Shown: in pieces, positions 1-7,490 of the stretch
Layout of the letters: each line of letters begins with the position of its first letter
Numbering within the stretch: the first letter of the stretch is position 1
NCBI RefSeq assembly: GCF_928391935.1
Contig: NZ_CAKMTD010000010.1
Location: 16,444-80,443 of the forward strand
Length of the DNA stretch: 64,000 bases
DNA from: Rothia nasimurium
Lineage (GTDB): Bacteria > Actinomycetota > Actinomycetes > Actinomycetales > Micrococcaceae
Direction: 5' to 3'
Notes under the pieces: model-generated
What the model saw: only the letters and a program-made list of their open reading frames with translations
Database searches by the model: none
Told to the model about the DNA's origin: nothing
Made by a program: the position numbers and the translations under genes

Positions 1-1116
1 AGCCTCGGTGCGCATGCCGTCGGCTGTGGCGGGCAGGGTCAGGGCGAGCGCCAGGGTGACCAGGCCGCGCATACCGGCCCAGGTCATCACCAGCACCTCA
101 GCAAAGGAGCGCGGGGTGGTGCGGCGGGAGCCCCGCCAGCCGCCCCACAGCCACATGCCGGTCAGCCAGGCCAGGCGGGTGCCGATGGCAACGGCTGAGA
201 TCAGTACGCCGTGCCAGATCATGGTGAGCACGTTGCTGTCAGCGGTGTAGAGGAGTTCGCCAGCCTGCAGGCCGATCAGGCCAAAGGCTAGGCCGGTGAC
301 CAGCATTTCAAGCACGTTCCAGAAGGCGGTGTTGGAGAGGCGCTCTTCGGCGGTGAGGTCGGCGCTGTAGCTGGCCATGTGAATGGCGGCGATGACCACA
401 GCCACGACGCCCGAGGCGTGGAGTTCTTCAGCGATGATGTAGACACCAAAGGGGATCACCAGGGTCAGGGCGCTTCGGCCAACCGGGTCGGACAGGTTGC
501 GGCGCAGGGCGCTTCCTGCCCACCCCACGGCTAGGCCCAGTAGCACGGCAACCACCGCGCTGTAGGCGAAGCGGCCCAGGGCAGAGACGGGTTCGGGGTC
601 GGTTCCGGCGGTCAGGGCCGCTAGGGCCACCTGGAAGATTACGAGGGAGACGGCGTCGTTGAAAATGCCCTCGGTTTGCAGGTTTGAGATGACCCGGCGG
701 GGGATCCCTACGGGCTCGGCTACCGCTTCAACCGCTACCGGGTCGGGCGGGGCGACGGCCGCCCCAATGGCCAGGGCCAGGGCCAGGCTGATACCGGGCA
801 CAATCATCCAAGTGGCCCACCCCACCACGAGGGCAGAGACGGCGGTGAGGGCCAGGGAGTAAATCAGCACGCTCCGCCAGGATCGGCGGAGCATGCCCCA
901 GGTCACCCGCTGGCCGATAGCCCACAGGAGGGGCGGGAGGAAGATCGGAAGAATAATCTCGGGCTCGATATGCAGGGTGGGCATTTGTGGAATCACAATG
1001 ACGACGCCGGTCACGAGGGTCAAGAGGACGGGCCAGGGCAGGTTGAGCCTGTCCCCCACACTCACCAGCACCACGGTTGCCAGGAGCACCACGGCTATCA
1101 CTATGAGAACTTCCAC
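1..1116 (-). CDS. Na+/H+ antiporter, CPA1 family (3' end beyond the window)
   Basis: Reading the minus strand from a GTG at 1116 gives 372 uninterrupted codons running off the left edge, so the C-terminus is missing. The start has a GAGAGGG ribosome site just upstream. The translation is a chain of hydrophobic helices with the CPA1 hallmarks GAAVAPPDPVAVEA and EGIFNDAVSLV; the acidic residues in these helices are the ion-binding residues of the family. It should exchange cytoplasmic Na+ or K+ for protons across the membrane, serving pH and salt balance. bioB lies upstream on the same strand across a 94-bp gap with an inverted repeat, so they are probably separate units. Family assignment is firm; ion specificity is not visible. 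Confidence 0.9.
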   Translation of the reverse strand, partial: MEVLIVIAVVLLATVVLVSVGDRLNLPWPVLLTLVTGVVIVIPQMPTLHIEPEIILPIFLPPLLWAIGQRVTWGMLRRSWRSVLIYSLALTAVSALVVGWATWMIVPGISLALALAIGAAVAPPDPVAVEAVAEPVGIPRRVISNLQTEGIFNDAVSLVIFQVALAALTAGTDPEPVSALGRFAYSAVVAVLLGLAVGWAGSALRRNLSDPVGRSALTLVIPFGVYIIAEELHASGVVAVVIAAIHMASYSADLTAEERLSNTAFWNVLEMLVTGLAFGLIGLQAGELLYTADSNVLTMIWHGVLISAVAIGTRLAWLTGMWLWGGWRGSRRTTPRSFAEVLVMTWAGMRGLVTLALALTLPATADGMRTEA

Positions 1117-1146
1117 GTTCTAATCCCTCTCTGTCGGCCCAACCTA

Positions 1147-1184
1147 CAGGTTTAACTCTAGTGCCTTAACCTCAGTTAAACCTG
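1147..1184 (-). terminator. Inverted repeat between bioB and the antiporter gene
   Basis: Perfect 11-bp arms CAGGTTTAACT (1147-1157) and AGTTAAACCTG (1174-1184) around a 16-nt loop. It sits just after the bioB stop and 31 bp before the antiporter start. There is no long T-run, so an operator for the antiporter is an alternative. Confidence 0.45.
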
Positions 1185-1210
1185 TGCCCGGGGCAGGGTT
1201 TCCTGTGAGG

Positions 1211-2416
1211 TTAGAAGTTGGGGGTAGCGTCCGTCCCGACGCCCCGGCGGCGGATTTCGGGGACGATGACCTCCCCGCTGCCGTCCTGCCCGGGGGTATG
1301 GGTGCCGCAGGCCCCGGAGCTGCACCCGCCGCAGCCGCCGGAGGCCCCACAGGGGGCGAGGGCCGGGGCGGTTTCTTGGGCTAGGTCTACCCCATGGGCG
1401 CGGAGGTAGTCTTCGTGTTCGGCGACCAGGTCGCGGTCTTCGGCGCCGAGGACGACGAACCCGCCGTCCCGAATCATTTTCAGGTCGTCGAGGGCGGACT
1501 GGCCGGTGGAGGTCAGGTAGTCGCCCAGGAAGAGGGAGTTGACGACGTGCAGGGCCAGGGGTTGGAGGGTGCGAAGGTGCATTTCGCGGCCGCCTGCCAT
1601 GCGGAGTTCCTTGTCGGGGGCGACCATGCGGACGGTGGCTAGGATACGGAGGCAGCGCATGGGGGTGAGTTCCCAGGTGCCAGCTAGCGGGGTGCCTTCG
1701 AAGGGCATGAGGAAGTTGACGGGGATGGAGTCGCCGCCTAGGTCGCGTAGGGCGAAGATGGCGTCGACGAGTTGCTCGTCGGTTTCTTTCATGCCGACGA
1801 TGAGGCCGGAGCAGGCGGAAAGTCCGGCGTCGTGGGCGCGGGCGACGGTGTCGAGGCGGTCTTGGTAGGTGTGGGTGGTGCAGATGTCGGCGTAGTGGTC
1901 TTCGCTGGTGTTGAGGTTGTGGTTGTAGGCGTCCACTCCGGCTTGTTTGAGGCGGTCGGCCTGGCCGTCCTTGAGAATGCCGAGGCAGGCGCAGACTTCT
2001 ACCTGGGGGTGTTCTTCTTTGAGGCCTTCGACCATGTTGGCGACGCGTTCGACGTCGCGGTCGGTGGGGCCTTTGCCGGAGGCGACCATGCAGACGCGGG
2101 AGGCGCCGCCTGCTATGCCGTAGCCGGCTTGTTTGATGGCTTCGTCGGTTTTGATCCAGGTGTATTTGAGCACTTCAGCTTCGGAGCCGAGGCGTTGGGA
2201 GCAGTAGGTGCAGTCTTCGGGGCAGAGGCCGGATTTGAGGTTGACGAGGTAGTTTACTTTGACGGTGTTGGCGAAGTGGTGGCGGCGCAGGCGGGAGGCG
2301 GCGTCGACGAGGGCGAAGGTTTCGGCGTCGGTGGCGGTGAGCATGGCAAGGGCTTCGTCGCGGCTTGCGGGCTGGCCAGCCAGGGCGCGGTCTGCGATAG
2401 CTGAAAAGTCGGTCAT
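1211..2416 (-). CDS. bioB: Biotin synthase
   Basis: Radical SAM enzyme inserting sulfur into dethiobiotin in the last step of biotin synthesis. The cluster motif CPEDCTYC (CxxxCxxC) lies near residue 55, followed by [12 protein letters not shown] and the C-terminal block [14 protein letters not shown], all typical of BioB. The expected ending [13 protein letters not shown] is present, but it is preceded by a Cys/Gly-rich insert ([16 protein letters not shown]) that might bind metal. I start at ATG 2416 ([10 protein letters not shown]); a GTG at 2431 would add five residues but has no ribosome site. A palindrome at 2437-2451 lies directly upstream. No bioA, bioF or bioD is in the window. The upstream neighbour is a degenerate BioB-like gene ending in a similar Cys-rich tail. 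Confidence 0.96.
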   Translation of the reverse strand: MTDFSAIADRALAGQPASRDEALAMLTATDAETFALVDAASRLRRHHFANTVKVNYLVNLKSGLCPEDCTYCSQRLGSEAEVLKYTWIKTDEAIKQAGYGIAGGASRVCMVASGKGPTDRDVERVANMVEGLKEEHPQVEVCACLGILKDGQADRLKQAGVDAYNHNLNTSEDHYADICTTHTYQDRLDTVARAHDAGLSACSGLIVGMKETDEQLVDAIFALRDLGGDSIPVNFLMPFEGTPLAGTWELTPMRCLRILATVRMVAPDKELRMAGGREMHLRTLQPLALHVVNSLFLGDYLTSTGQSALDDLKMIRDGGFVVLGAEDRDLVAEHEDYLRAHGVDLAQETAPALAPCGASGGCGGCSSGACGTHTPGQDGSGEVIVPEIRRRGVGTDATPNF

Positions 2417-2436
2417 GGAACTAGTGAACACTTTTT

Positions 2437-2451
2437 TTGAACAGTGTTCAA
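2437..2451. promoter_or_regulatory. Palindromic operator upstream of bioB, BioQ-box-like
   Basis: TTGAACAGTGTTCAA is a palindrome with TGAAC and GTTCA arms separated by 3 bp, 21 bp upstream of the bioB start. Arm sequence and spacing resemble the BioQ boxes described in Corynebacterium and Mycobacterium (recalled, not searched). A TetR-family gene that could encode BioQ lies about 0.9 kb away. A further half-site, TGTTCA, lies between the palindrome and the start codon. Confidence 0.55.
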
Positions 2452-2474
2452 ATTAAGGGGCTTTATGACCCTAG

Positions 2475-2535
2475 GTACCATTTAAAACGGAAAAACCCAC
2501 CAGCCAGGTGGGTTTTTCCGATTGAAATGGTACCT
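2475..2535 (-). terminator. Terminator after the bioB-like gene
   Basis: Long imperfect inverted repeat: outer arms GGTACCATTT / AAATGGTACC and inner arms GGAAAAACCCACC / GGTGGGTTTTTCC around a 4-nt loop. It lies 18 bp beyond the stop of the bioB-like gene on the minus strand, so bioB probably has its own promoter. Being nearly symmetrical it could stop transcription from either side. Confidence 0.75.
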
Positions 2536-2553
2536 ACTCGATCGGGGGGAGGG

Positions 2554-3240
2554 CTAGGAGCCGCAACCGCCAGAGCCACAGGCGCAGTTGCCCCCGCAGC
2601 CGCCCGCCTGGGCACCGGCCAGCACCACCTCAGCGTAGGCGGCAGCATCCTCAACACCCAGGCCCTCCAGATGCTGAACATACTCAGCAACCAGATCCCG
2701 CTCCCCCGCCTCAGCAATCGTCAAGCCAGCCCCAACAATCAGCTTCAAATCCTCAAACACCAGGCGCGGCTCATCCTGGCTAACATTCAGCTCAAGAGAA
2801 TCAACAGCCCCCATAGCCAGCGGCTGCAGGGAACGCAGGGTGGTTTCGCGGCTCAGCCCCAGGTGCAAGCTCCGGGCAGGGTTGGCGACGCGGGCCGCCG
2901 CCAGCACCCGCAGGGCCTCCATGGGAATCAGGGAGGCCTCCCCGGCCACAAAGTCCACGCGCAGGGCGTCATCGGCAGTATCAAGCAGAGTGGCGGTCAG
3001 GGCGTCGGCGTCGAAGGGGGCGGCAACTTCCACCAGGACGCCTGCCCCCGGCTTTTCCGCCCCCAGCAGGTTGGTGACAGTCACGGTGGGCCCGCAGTGG
3101 GTGTTACGCAGCTCGGCGGCGAACTCCATGAGGGCGAAGGTGGCGGCGGGGCTGGCCGTCAGGATGTCGTGGAGGTCGTCGGGTGTAGCGGCTTCTCCGG
3201 CGCGGAGGCGGCGGGTGAGGTCTGAAAAGTTGAGTGTCAT
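2554..3240 (-). CDS. Degenerate biotin-synthase-like protein without the radical SAM core
   Basis: A 228-residue protein that aligns by eye with both ends of the neighbouring BioB. Its N-terminus (TFALMEFAAELRNTHCGPTV) matches Bio[21 protein letters not shown]. Its second half (ETTLRSLQPLAMGAVDSLEL, then LVAEYVQHLEGLGV) matches the BioB C-terminal barrel. The CxxxCxxC motif and roughly 130 residues of the core are gone, so it should not cleave SAM. It ends in a Cys/Gly tail (CGGNCACGSGGCGS) like that inserted in BioB. Possible roles are a BioB partner, a cluster or sulfur donor, or a regulator; none is shown by the sequence. The start is ATG 3240; upstream in-frame codons lack a ribosome site. 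It is divergent from the TetR gene. Confidence 0.8.
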   Translation of the reverse strand: MTLNFSDLTRRLRAGEAATPDDLHDILTASPAATFALMEFAAELRNTHCGPTVTVTNLLGAEKPGAGVLVEVAAPFDADALTATLLDTADDALRVDFVAGEASLIPMEALRVLAAARVANPARSLHLGLSRETTLRSLQPLAMGAVDSLELNVSQDEPRLVFEDLKLIVGAGLTIAEAGERDLVAEYVQHLEGLGVEDAAAYAEVVLAGAQAGGCGGNCACGSGGCGS

Positions 3241-3321
3241 ACCCTCCAATCTACTCCTGATGTGAGGCACATCGGGCCGGACTGGCTGTTCACCGCCTGC
3301 AAAGTAGGCCACAATGAGGGG

Positions 3322-3897
3322 GTGGCTTTAACCCGTGAAAAAATTCTTGAGACTGCCCTTGAGGTGCTCCGCTCTTTTGGCTTGGCTGACCTGTCTATGC
3401 GCCGGTTGGCGACTGAGCTGGGGGTGGCACCTGGGGCCCTCTACTACCATGTGAAGAACAAGCAGGAGCTGCTGGGGTCCCTGGCTTCCCGCATGTTGGA
3501 GGCGGTTCCGGTGGAGCCTGCCCCGGGTGGGGCTGAGGGGGCAGGACGCGCCCGCCCGGCCCTGCTGGACGCCACCGGGAATCTCTACCGGCAACTTATT
3601 CCCATTAAGGAATCTTCCGAAGTCATCCGGCTTGCCCTGGCCCTATCGCCTGAGATGGAGTCCAGGGACCAGCTCACCCTCCTGGGCCTGTTTGCAGACC
3701 ACTTATCATCTATTACCCCACCGGAATATAGCGCCCTAGCTGCTGAAAGCCTCCTCCACCTGGCCCTGAGCCTCATTGAGCAGGAACAGACCCGGGCCCT
3801 CCTCACCAGCAGCACCCCGCCCGCCGAGCCACCGGCGTCCTACCAGCTCACGCTCACCGCCCTCATCACCGGCTACACCCACCTCACCAACCAGTAA
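3322..3897 (+). CDS. TetR-family transcriptional regulator, candidate BioQ
   Basis: About 190 residues. The N-terminal helix-turn-helix (LTREKILETALEVLRSFGLADLSMRRLATELG, residues 3-35, then APGALYYHVKNKQELL) is the classic TetR DNA-binding domain; the rest is a helical ligand-binding domain. It is divergent from the bioB-like gene and near a TGAAC-N3-GTTCA palindrome, which suggests the biotin regulator BioQ, known as a TetR repressor in related actinobacteria. That assignment is inference. I chose GTG 3322 because the sequence then begins VALTREKIL as in relatives; a GTG at 3262 would add 20 residues. No properly spaced ribosome site is visible. galK follows 10 bp downstream and may be co-transcribed. 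Confidence 0.8.
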   Translation: MALTREKILETALEVLRSFGLADLSMRRLATELGVAPGALYYHVKNKQELLGSLASRMLEAVPVEPAPGGAEGAGRARPALLDATGNLYRQLIPIKESSEVIRLALALSPEMESRDQLTLLGLFADHLSSITPPEYSALAAESLLHLALSLIEQEQTRALLTSSTPPAEPPASYQLTLTALITGYTHLTNQ

Positions 3898-3907
3898 GAA
3901 GACCACC

Positions 3908-5281
3908 GTGACCTTTCGTGTAGAGCCCACCTGGGCCACCCTGCCCAACCACCAGCAGCAAATCGAAGCAGCCCGATTAGCCTTCATCGACAAGTACGGG
4001 GTAGAGCCCGACGGCGTCTGGTCGGCCCCCGGCCGCCTCAACCTCCTGGGTGAATACATTGACTTCTTAGGCGGCTCCTGCATGCCCATGCCCCTGCCCT
4101 ACCGCACCTATGTGGCAGGCAGGCTCCGCACGGACGGCGTCCTACGCGCCACCTCCCTCCAAATGCCCGGGGACGACCGCACCGTCGTGATCCGCGAAAT
4201 CACCCCCGGCACCTTCAAGGGCTGGTTCACCTACGTTGCAGGCGTTGCCTGGGCCATGAACCAGGAAGGGGGCAAGGATATCTCCCTCCCCCACGCCTTC
4301 GGCGCTGACCTTTTGATTACCTCCCAGGTTCCGGTGGGCGGCGGGCTCTCCTCATCGGCTGCCCTTGAATGTTCCACCGCCCTTGCCCTCTTAGAGCTCT
4401 CCTGCCCCCTCCGCAAGGATTGCGACTGCACCGAGGCCATTCCCGATGACCGTTCCCCCCGCAACGACGCCCTCCGCACCCGGCTTGCCGCCGTCTGCAT
4501 GCGGGCTGAGAACGAGGTGGCAGGGGCCCGCACCGGCGGCCTGGACCAAACCGCCTCCCTGCGGTCAGAACCGGGCAAGGCCCTGGTGGTAGATTTCCGG
4601 GACTTCTCCATTGAACCGCTCACCGTCGATGTGGCGAGCGCCGATTTGGGGTGGCTGGTGATCAATACCAACACCCCGCATGAGCTTGCCGGGGGCGAAT
4701 TTGCTGCCCGCCGGGCAGCCAACGAAGCCGTCACCGACGCTATGGGACTTGATTACCTCCGCAACGCCCTCCCCGGGGACTTGACCTGCGCTGGCCTGAA
4801 CGAACGTGAAGCCAAGCAGCACCGCCTGGATTTGGTAGACCACACCGTCAACCGGGCCCTGGACGCCCTAGAAGAGGCCGGGGTCCCCCTGGATTTTCCG
4901 CGCGGCTGGGTGCGCCATACCCTGCATGACATGACCCTGGTAGAGCGGGCCGCCTACCTGCTCAAAACCCCGGATACTACCGGCCAGGTGGCATGGAAGG
5001 AGCTGGGCCGCCTCTTCACCGAGAGCTTTGTATCAATGCGCGATGAGTTGCGAGTGTCGCGCCCTGAGATTGATGTGGCGGTTGACACCTGCCTGAAGGC
5101 CGGGGCTCTGGGCGCCCGCCTGGTTGGCGGTGGTTTTGGCGGGGCCGTCATGGCACTTATGCCGGCTGACCTGGTCGAGTCTGCAGCGGAACAGGTGACC
5201 CTAGCCTACGCCCAGCGGGGCTTTGCAGACCCTGAGTTCCTCCCGATGGTGGCAGGAAGCCCGGCTGACCGCGACCTCTAA
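3908..5281 (+). CDS. galK: Galactokinase
   Basis: About 457-residue GHMP-family kinase phosphorylating galactose to galactose-1-phosphate in the cytoplasm. The N-terminal substrate motif GRLNLLGEYIDFLGG is near residue 41, the ATP-binding loop PVGGGLSSSAALE near residue 140, and the C-terminal GALGARLVGGGFGGAVMAL motif is present. The usual signature reads GEHTDY; here it is GEYIDF, so substrate preference may be altered. Start GTG 3908 (VTFRVEPTW) is chosen because upstream in-frame sequence overlaps the TetR gene in another frame and is Pro/Ser junk. No galT or galE is adjacent. Confidence 0.87.
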   Translation: MTFRVEPTWATLPNHQQQIEAARLAFIDKYGVEPDGVWSAPGRLNLLGEYIDFLGGSCMPMPLPYRTYVAGRLRTDGVLRATSLQMPGDDRTVVIREITPGTFKGWFTYVAGVAWAMNQEGGKDISLPHAFGADLLITSQVPVGGGLSSSAALECSTALALLELSCPLRKDCDCTEAIPDDRSPRNDALRTRLAAVCMRAENEVAGARTGGLDQTASLRSEPGKALVVDFRDFSIEPLTVDVASADLGWLVINTNTPHELAGGEFAARRAANEAVTDAMGLDYLRNALPGDLTCAGLNEREAKQHRLDLVDHTVNRALDALEEAGVPLDFPRGWVRHTLHDMTLVERAAYLLKTPDTTGQVAWKELGRLFTESFVSMRDELRVSRPEIDVAVDTCLKAGALGARLVGGGFGGAVMALMPADLVESAAEQVTLAYAQRGFADPEFLPMVAGSPADRDL

Positions 5282-5411
5282 AAACTCTCCTGTGATTTTG
5301 GGCGTGCCGAACAGGTTTCAGGGGTTTTTCTCATCGTGGAGCTCTACACTGTGAACAGGAAGAACGATTCGTTTTTCTGTATCTCGCATTTTTAGATGAA
5401 AGGGGAACCTC

Positions 5412-5579
5412 ATGGGTTTCGATCTCAACAGCGCAATCAACGACGGTATCGACAAGGCTAAGGACATCGTTAACGAGAAGGTTGGCCAGGAAGTTGTCAA
5501 CGAAGAGCAGGCCCAGCAGGCTAAGGACGCTGCTGCTGGCGTTGCTGGCAAGCTGACCGAAAAGTTCGGTGGCCAGTAA
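5412..5579 (+). CDS. Small antitoxin-like protein (MT0933/Rv0909-type)
   Basis: A 55-residue acidic, helical protein starting MGFDLNSAINDGIDKAKD and ending KLTEKFGGQ. The start has a good site (AAAGGGGAA, 5 bp before ATG). Length and the repeated DKAKD/EEQAQQAKDAAAGVAGKL pattern fit the family whose Mycobacterium tuberculosis member Rv0909 is paired with a toxin. No toxin partner is visible here, so it may have another role, for example a stress-induced protein. A strong terminator follows. Confidence 0.7.
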   Translation: MGFDLNSAINDGIDKAKDIVNEKVGQEVVNEEQAQQAKDAAAGVAGKLTEKFGGQ

Positions 5580-5599
5580 GTTCTAGTTTTTAGATCTTG

Positions 5600-5632
5600 T
5601 GTGAGGGAGGCTCCCCCGTGGGGCCTCCCTTT
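5600..5632 (+). terminator. Rho-independent terminator after the small antitoxin-like gene
   Basis: GGGAGGC and GCCTCCC arms with a C/G-rich middle, followed by TTTCTT. Confidence 0.75.
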
Positions 5633-5734
5633 CTTGTGCCCTGTGTGGGGCTGGGTTGTCGGGGCTGTGGGGGTCTGGTCTTCCCCGGAGGGAAGAATTT
5701 TTTGAAATTACAGGTTTTCTACAGGCTGCGAATG

Positions 5735-5885
5735 AAAGTTATCCACAGGTGGGGATAAAACTGGGGAAATCTCTTACACCCGTGTAATTCACCCTGTTTT
5801 TAAGGCTCTTTTGAGCTATACACAGCTTTTTAACATCTGTGGAATTACACTCTTGTATTTATCAACAGCTGTGGATAAACCCTGT
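5735..5885. promoter_or_regulatory. AT-rich intergenic segment with two perfect DnaA boxes
   Basis: TTATCCACA occurs at 5739-5747 on the plus strand and at 5870-5878 on the minus strand, in an AT-rich stretch with further TGTGGA/CCACAG half-matches. The whole 5580-5970 gap contains no gene. It lies about 21 kb from oriC and may titrate DnaA or be an origin remnant. Confidence 0.6.
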
Positions 5886-5918
5886 GGAGAACGTGCTTGC
5901 AGCCCCAAACCACCAAAA

Positions 5919-5950
5919 AACCGGGGCCAGGTAAATCCCTGACCCCGGTC
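5919..5950 (-). terminator. Terminator after the rhomboid protease gene
   Basis: Arms ACCGGGGCCAGG / CCTGACCCCGGT (one mismatch) with a T-run on the minus strand, 21 bp past the rhomboid stop. Confidence 0.75.
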
Positions 5951-5970
5951 GCGTCCTCACCCCCCTTTTT

Positions 5971-6762
5971 TTAGCGGGAAGGACGACCACGCCCCCTCTG
6001 CCCGGAGCTAGGCAGGCGGTCGAGCGCTGAAGCAATGAGGGCACCTGTCACCAGACCACCCAGGTGGGCCTCCCAGGAGATGCCGGGCATCAGGAAGCCA
6101 AAAGCAAAGTTAATCGCAACCAGGATGATGATGCTGTTGGTACTCTGCTGGCGGGCCCGGGCAATCGCAAAGAAAGCCCCGAAGAGGCCGAAGACACCGC
6201 CAGAAGCACCCAGGGTAGCGACATTCATATCACCTGTGACAAAGGCAGCGATGAGGTGAACGGCTACTGACCCACCCAGAATTGAGCCCAGGTAGGTGGC
6301 CAGGAATTTCCAGCGGCCCAGAACCGGCTCCAGGGCCTGGCCGAAGAGGTAGAGGGTGAACATGTTGAGGCCCAGGTGGGTGAAGTTGCTGGGTGAGTGT
6401 AAGAAGCCAGCCGTCAGCAGGCGGTACCACTCTCCCGTTACCTCAACGTAGAGCGGGACGTAGATACCGGCCCGGGTCACCGCCGGGAATATGAGCTGCA
6501 GGAGCCAGAGTGCCACGTTCCCCCCGATGAGGGTGTAGGTGACAAGTGGCTTGGCCGTAGCGTACCGAACCTTGGGGGCTGCTTTCTGGGCAGCGGCCAG
6601 GCAGTCCACGCACATCATGCCCACCTCAAGCGGCACTTGACAGGCCCCGCAGGCTAGCCGCCCGCAGCGTCCGCACCGCACATAGGTCACCTGGTCGGGG
6701 TGCCGCGGGCACACCGATACGTCCCCGCTGTTATAGCCAAATTGGCCTGCCTGCTCGCTCAC
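5971..6762 (-). CDS. Rhomboid-family intramembrane serine protease with N-terminal zinc-binding motif
   Basis: 263 residues. An N-terminal Cys/His cluster (VCPRHPDQVTYVRCGRCGRL, then CGAC and CVDC) resembles a B-box-type zinc site found on many actinobacterial rhomboids. Six or seven hydrophobic helices follow. The catalytic serine lies in GASGGVFGLFG and the catalytic histidine in WEAHLGGLVTG; HLGLNMFTLYLFG is the conserved helix-2 region. It should cleave membrane proteins within the bilayer; substrates cannot be predicted. It is followed by its own terminator and preceded by ppiB on the same strand across a 114-bp gap. Confidence 0.93.
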   Translation of the reverse strand: MSEQAGQFGYNSGDVSVCPRHPDQVTYVRCGRCGRLACGACQVPLEVGMMCVDCLAAAQKAAPKVRYATAKPLVTYTLIGGNVALWLLQLIFPAVTRAGIYVPLYVEVTGEWYRLLTAGFLHSPSNFTHLGLNMFTLYLFGQALEPVLGRWKFLATYLGSILGGSVAVHLIAAFVTGDMNVATLGASGGVFGLFGAFFAIARARQQSTNSIIILVAINFAFGFLMPGISWEAHLGGLVTGALIASALDRLPSSGQRGRGRPSR

Positions 6763-6823
6763 GCGCTCGTCCTTTCACCTGCGGCGTTAGCCGCTCACGC
6801 AAAAATTTTTTTCTAGGGGGTAG

Positions 6824-6854
6824 AGCAAAGGCCCACCCAGGGCGGGCGGGCCTT
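6824..6854 (-). terminator. Terminator after the cyclophilin gene
   Basis: AAGGCCCACC / GGGCGGGCCTT inverted repeat about 25 bp downstream of the ppiB stop on the minus strand, followed by sequence that is T-rich on that strand. Confidence 0.6.
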
Positions 6855-6876
6855 ATGCTGTCTAGAGCTAAAAGTC

Positions 6877-7401
6877 TTAGAGCTCTTCGATGTCGATGGA
6901 GAAGATGACGACGTCCTCGACGGGGCGGTCCATAGCGCCGGTGGCTACGCCCTCAATGGCGTCAACGACCTTCTTGGAGTCTTCGTCTGCGACCTCACCG
7001 AAGATGGTGTGGCGGCCGTTGAGCCAGGGGGTTTCAACGGTGGTGATGAAGAACTGGGAGCCGTTGGTGCCGGGGCCTGCGTTGGCCATAGCCAGCAGGT
7101 AGGGCTTGTTGAAGCTCAGTTCGGGGTGGATTTCGTCCTTGAACTGGTAGCCGGGGCCGCCGATACCCTGACCGAGGGGGTCGCCACCCTGGATCATGAA
7201 GTCGCGGATGATGCGGTGGAAGATGACGTCCTTGTAGAGGGGGCCTTCCTGCACTTCGCCGGTGCGGGGGTGGCGCCATTCCTGGGTGCCGTCGGACAGG
7301 CCGATGAAGTTCTTGACGGTCAGCGGTGCGTGGTTACCGAAGAGGTTAACGACGATGTCACCGTGGTTGGTGTGAATAGTTGCTTTTGCAGTTGCAGTCA
7401 T
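6877..7401 (-). CDS. ppiB: Peptidyl-prolyl cis-trans isomerase, cyclophilin type
   Basis: 174 residues with the complete cyclophilin core: FHRIIRDFMIQGGDPLGQGIGGPGYQFKDE, LAMANAGPGTNGSQFFIT and W-L-N-G-R-H-TIFGEV, including the catalytic Arg and the Phe, Gln and Trp of the active site. It lacks a signal peptide, so it acts in the cytoplasm, speeding prolyl isomerisation during folding. Length is standard for actinobacterial PpiA/PpiB. It forms a single-gene unit with its own terminator. In this phylum it normally sits near the origin beside a rhomboid gene, as here. Confidence 0.95.
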   Translation of the reverse strand: MTATAKATIHTNHGDIVVNLFGNHAPLTVKNFIGLSDGTQEWRHPRTGEVQEGPLYKDVIFHRIIRDFMIQGGDPLGQGIGGPGYQFKDEIHPELSFNKPYLLAMANAGPGTNGSQFFITTVETPWLNGRHTIFGEVADEDSKKVVDAIEGVATGAMDRPVEDVVIFSIDIEEL

Positions 7402-7490
7402 GCCCCTATTCTTGCACGGCTAGGTGGGTGCCCGCTAGATATGACCTGACCTTTTGCGGTGAGTGAAAGGGGCGGACGCCGGGGCGCGGC

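Noticed and set aside
1772..2404. Long plus-strand ORF opposite bioB (and similar shadows opposite gyrA, gyrB and murJ)
   Set aside because: High-GC antisense reading frames opposite clearly recognised genes; composition is Gly/Val/Ala artefact.
5600..5970. Possible toxin gene paired with the small antitoxin-like protein
   Set aside because: No ORF of suitable length or motif in the gap on either strand.
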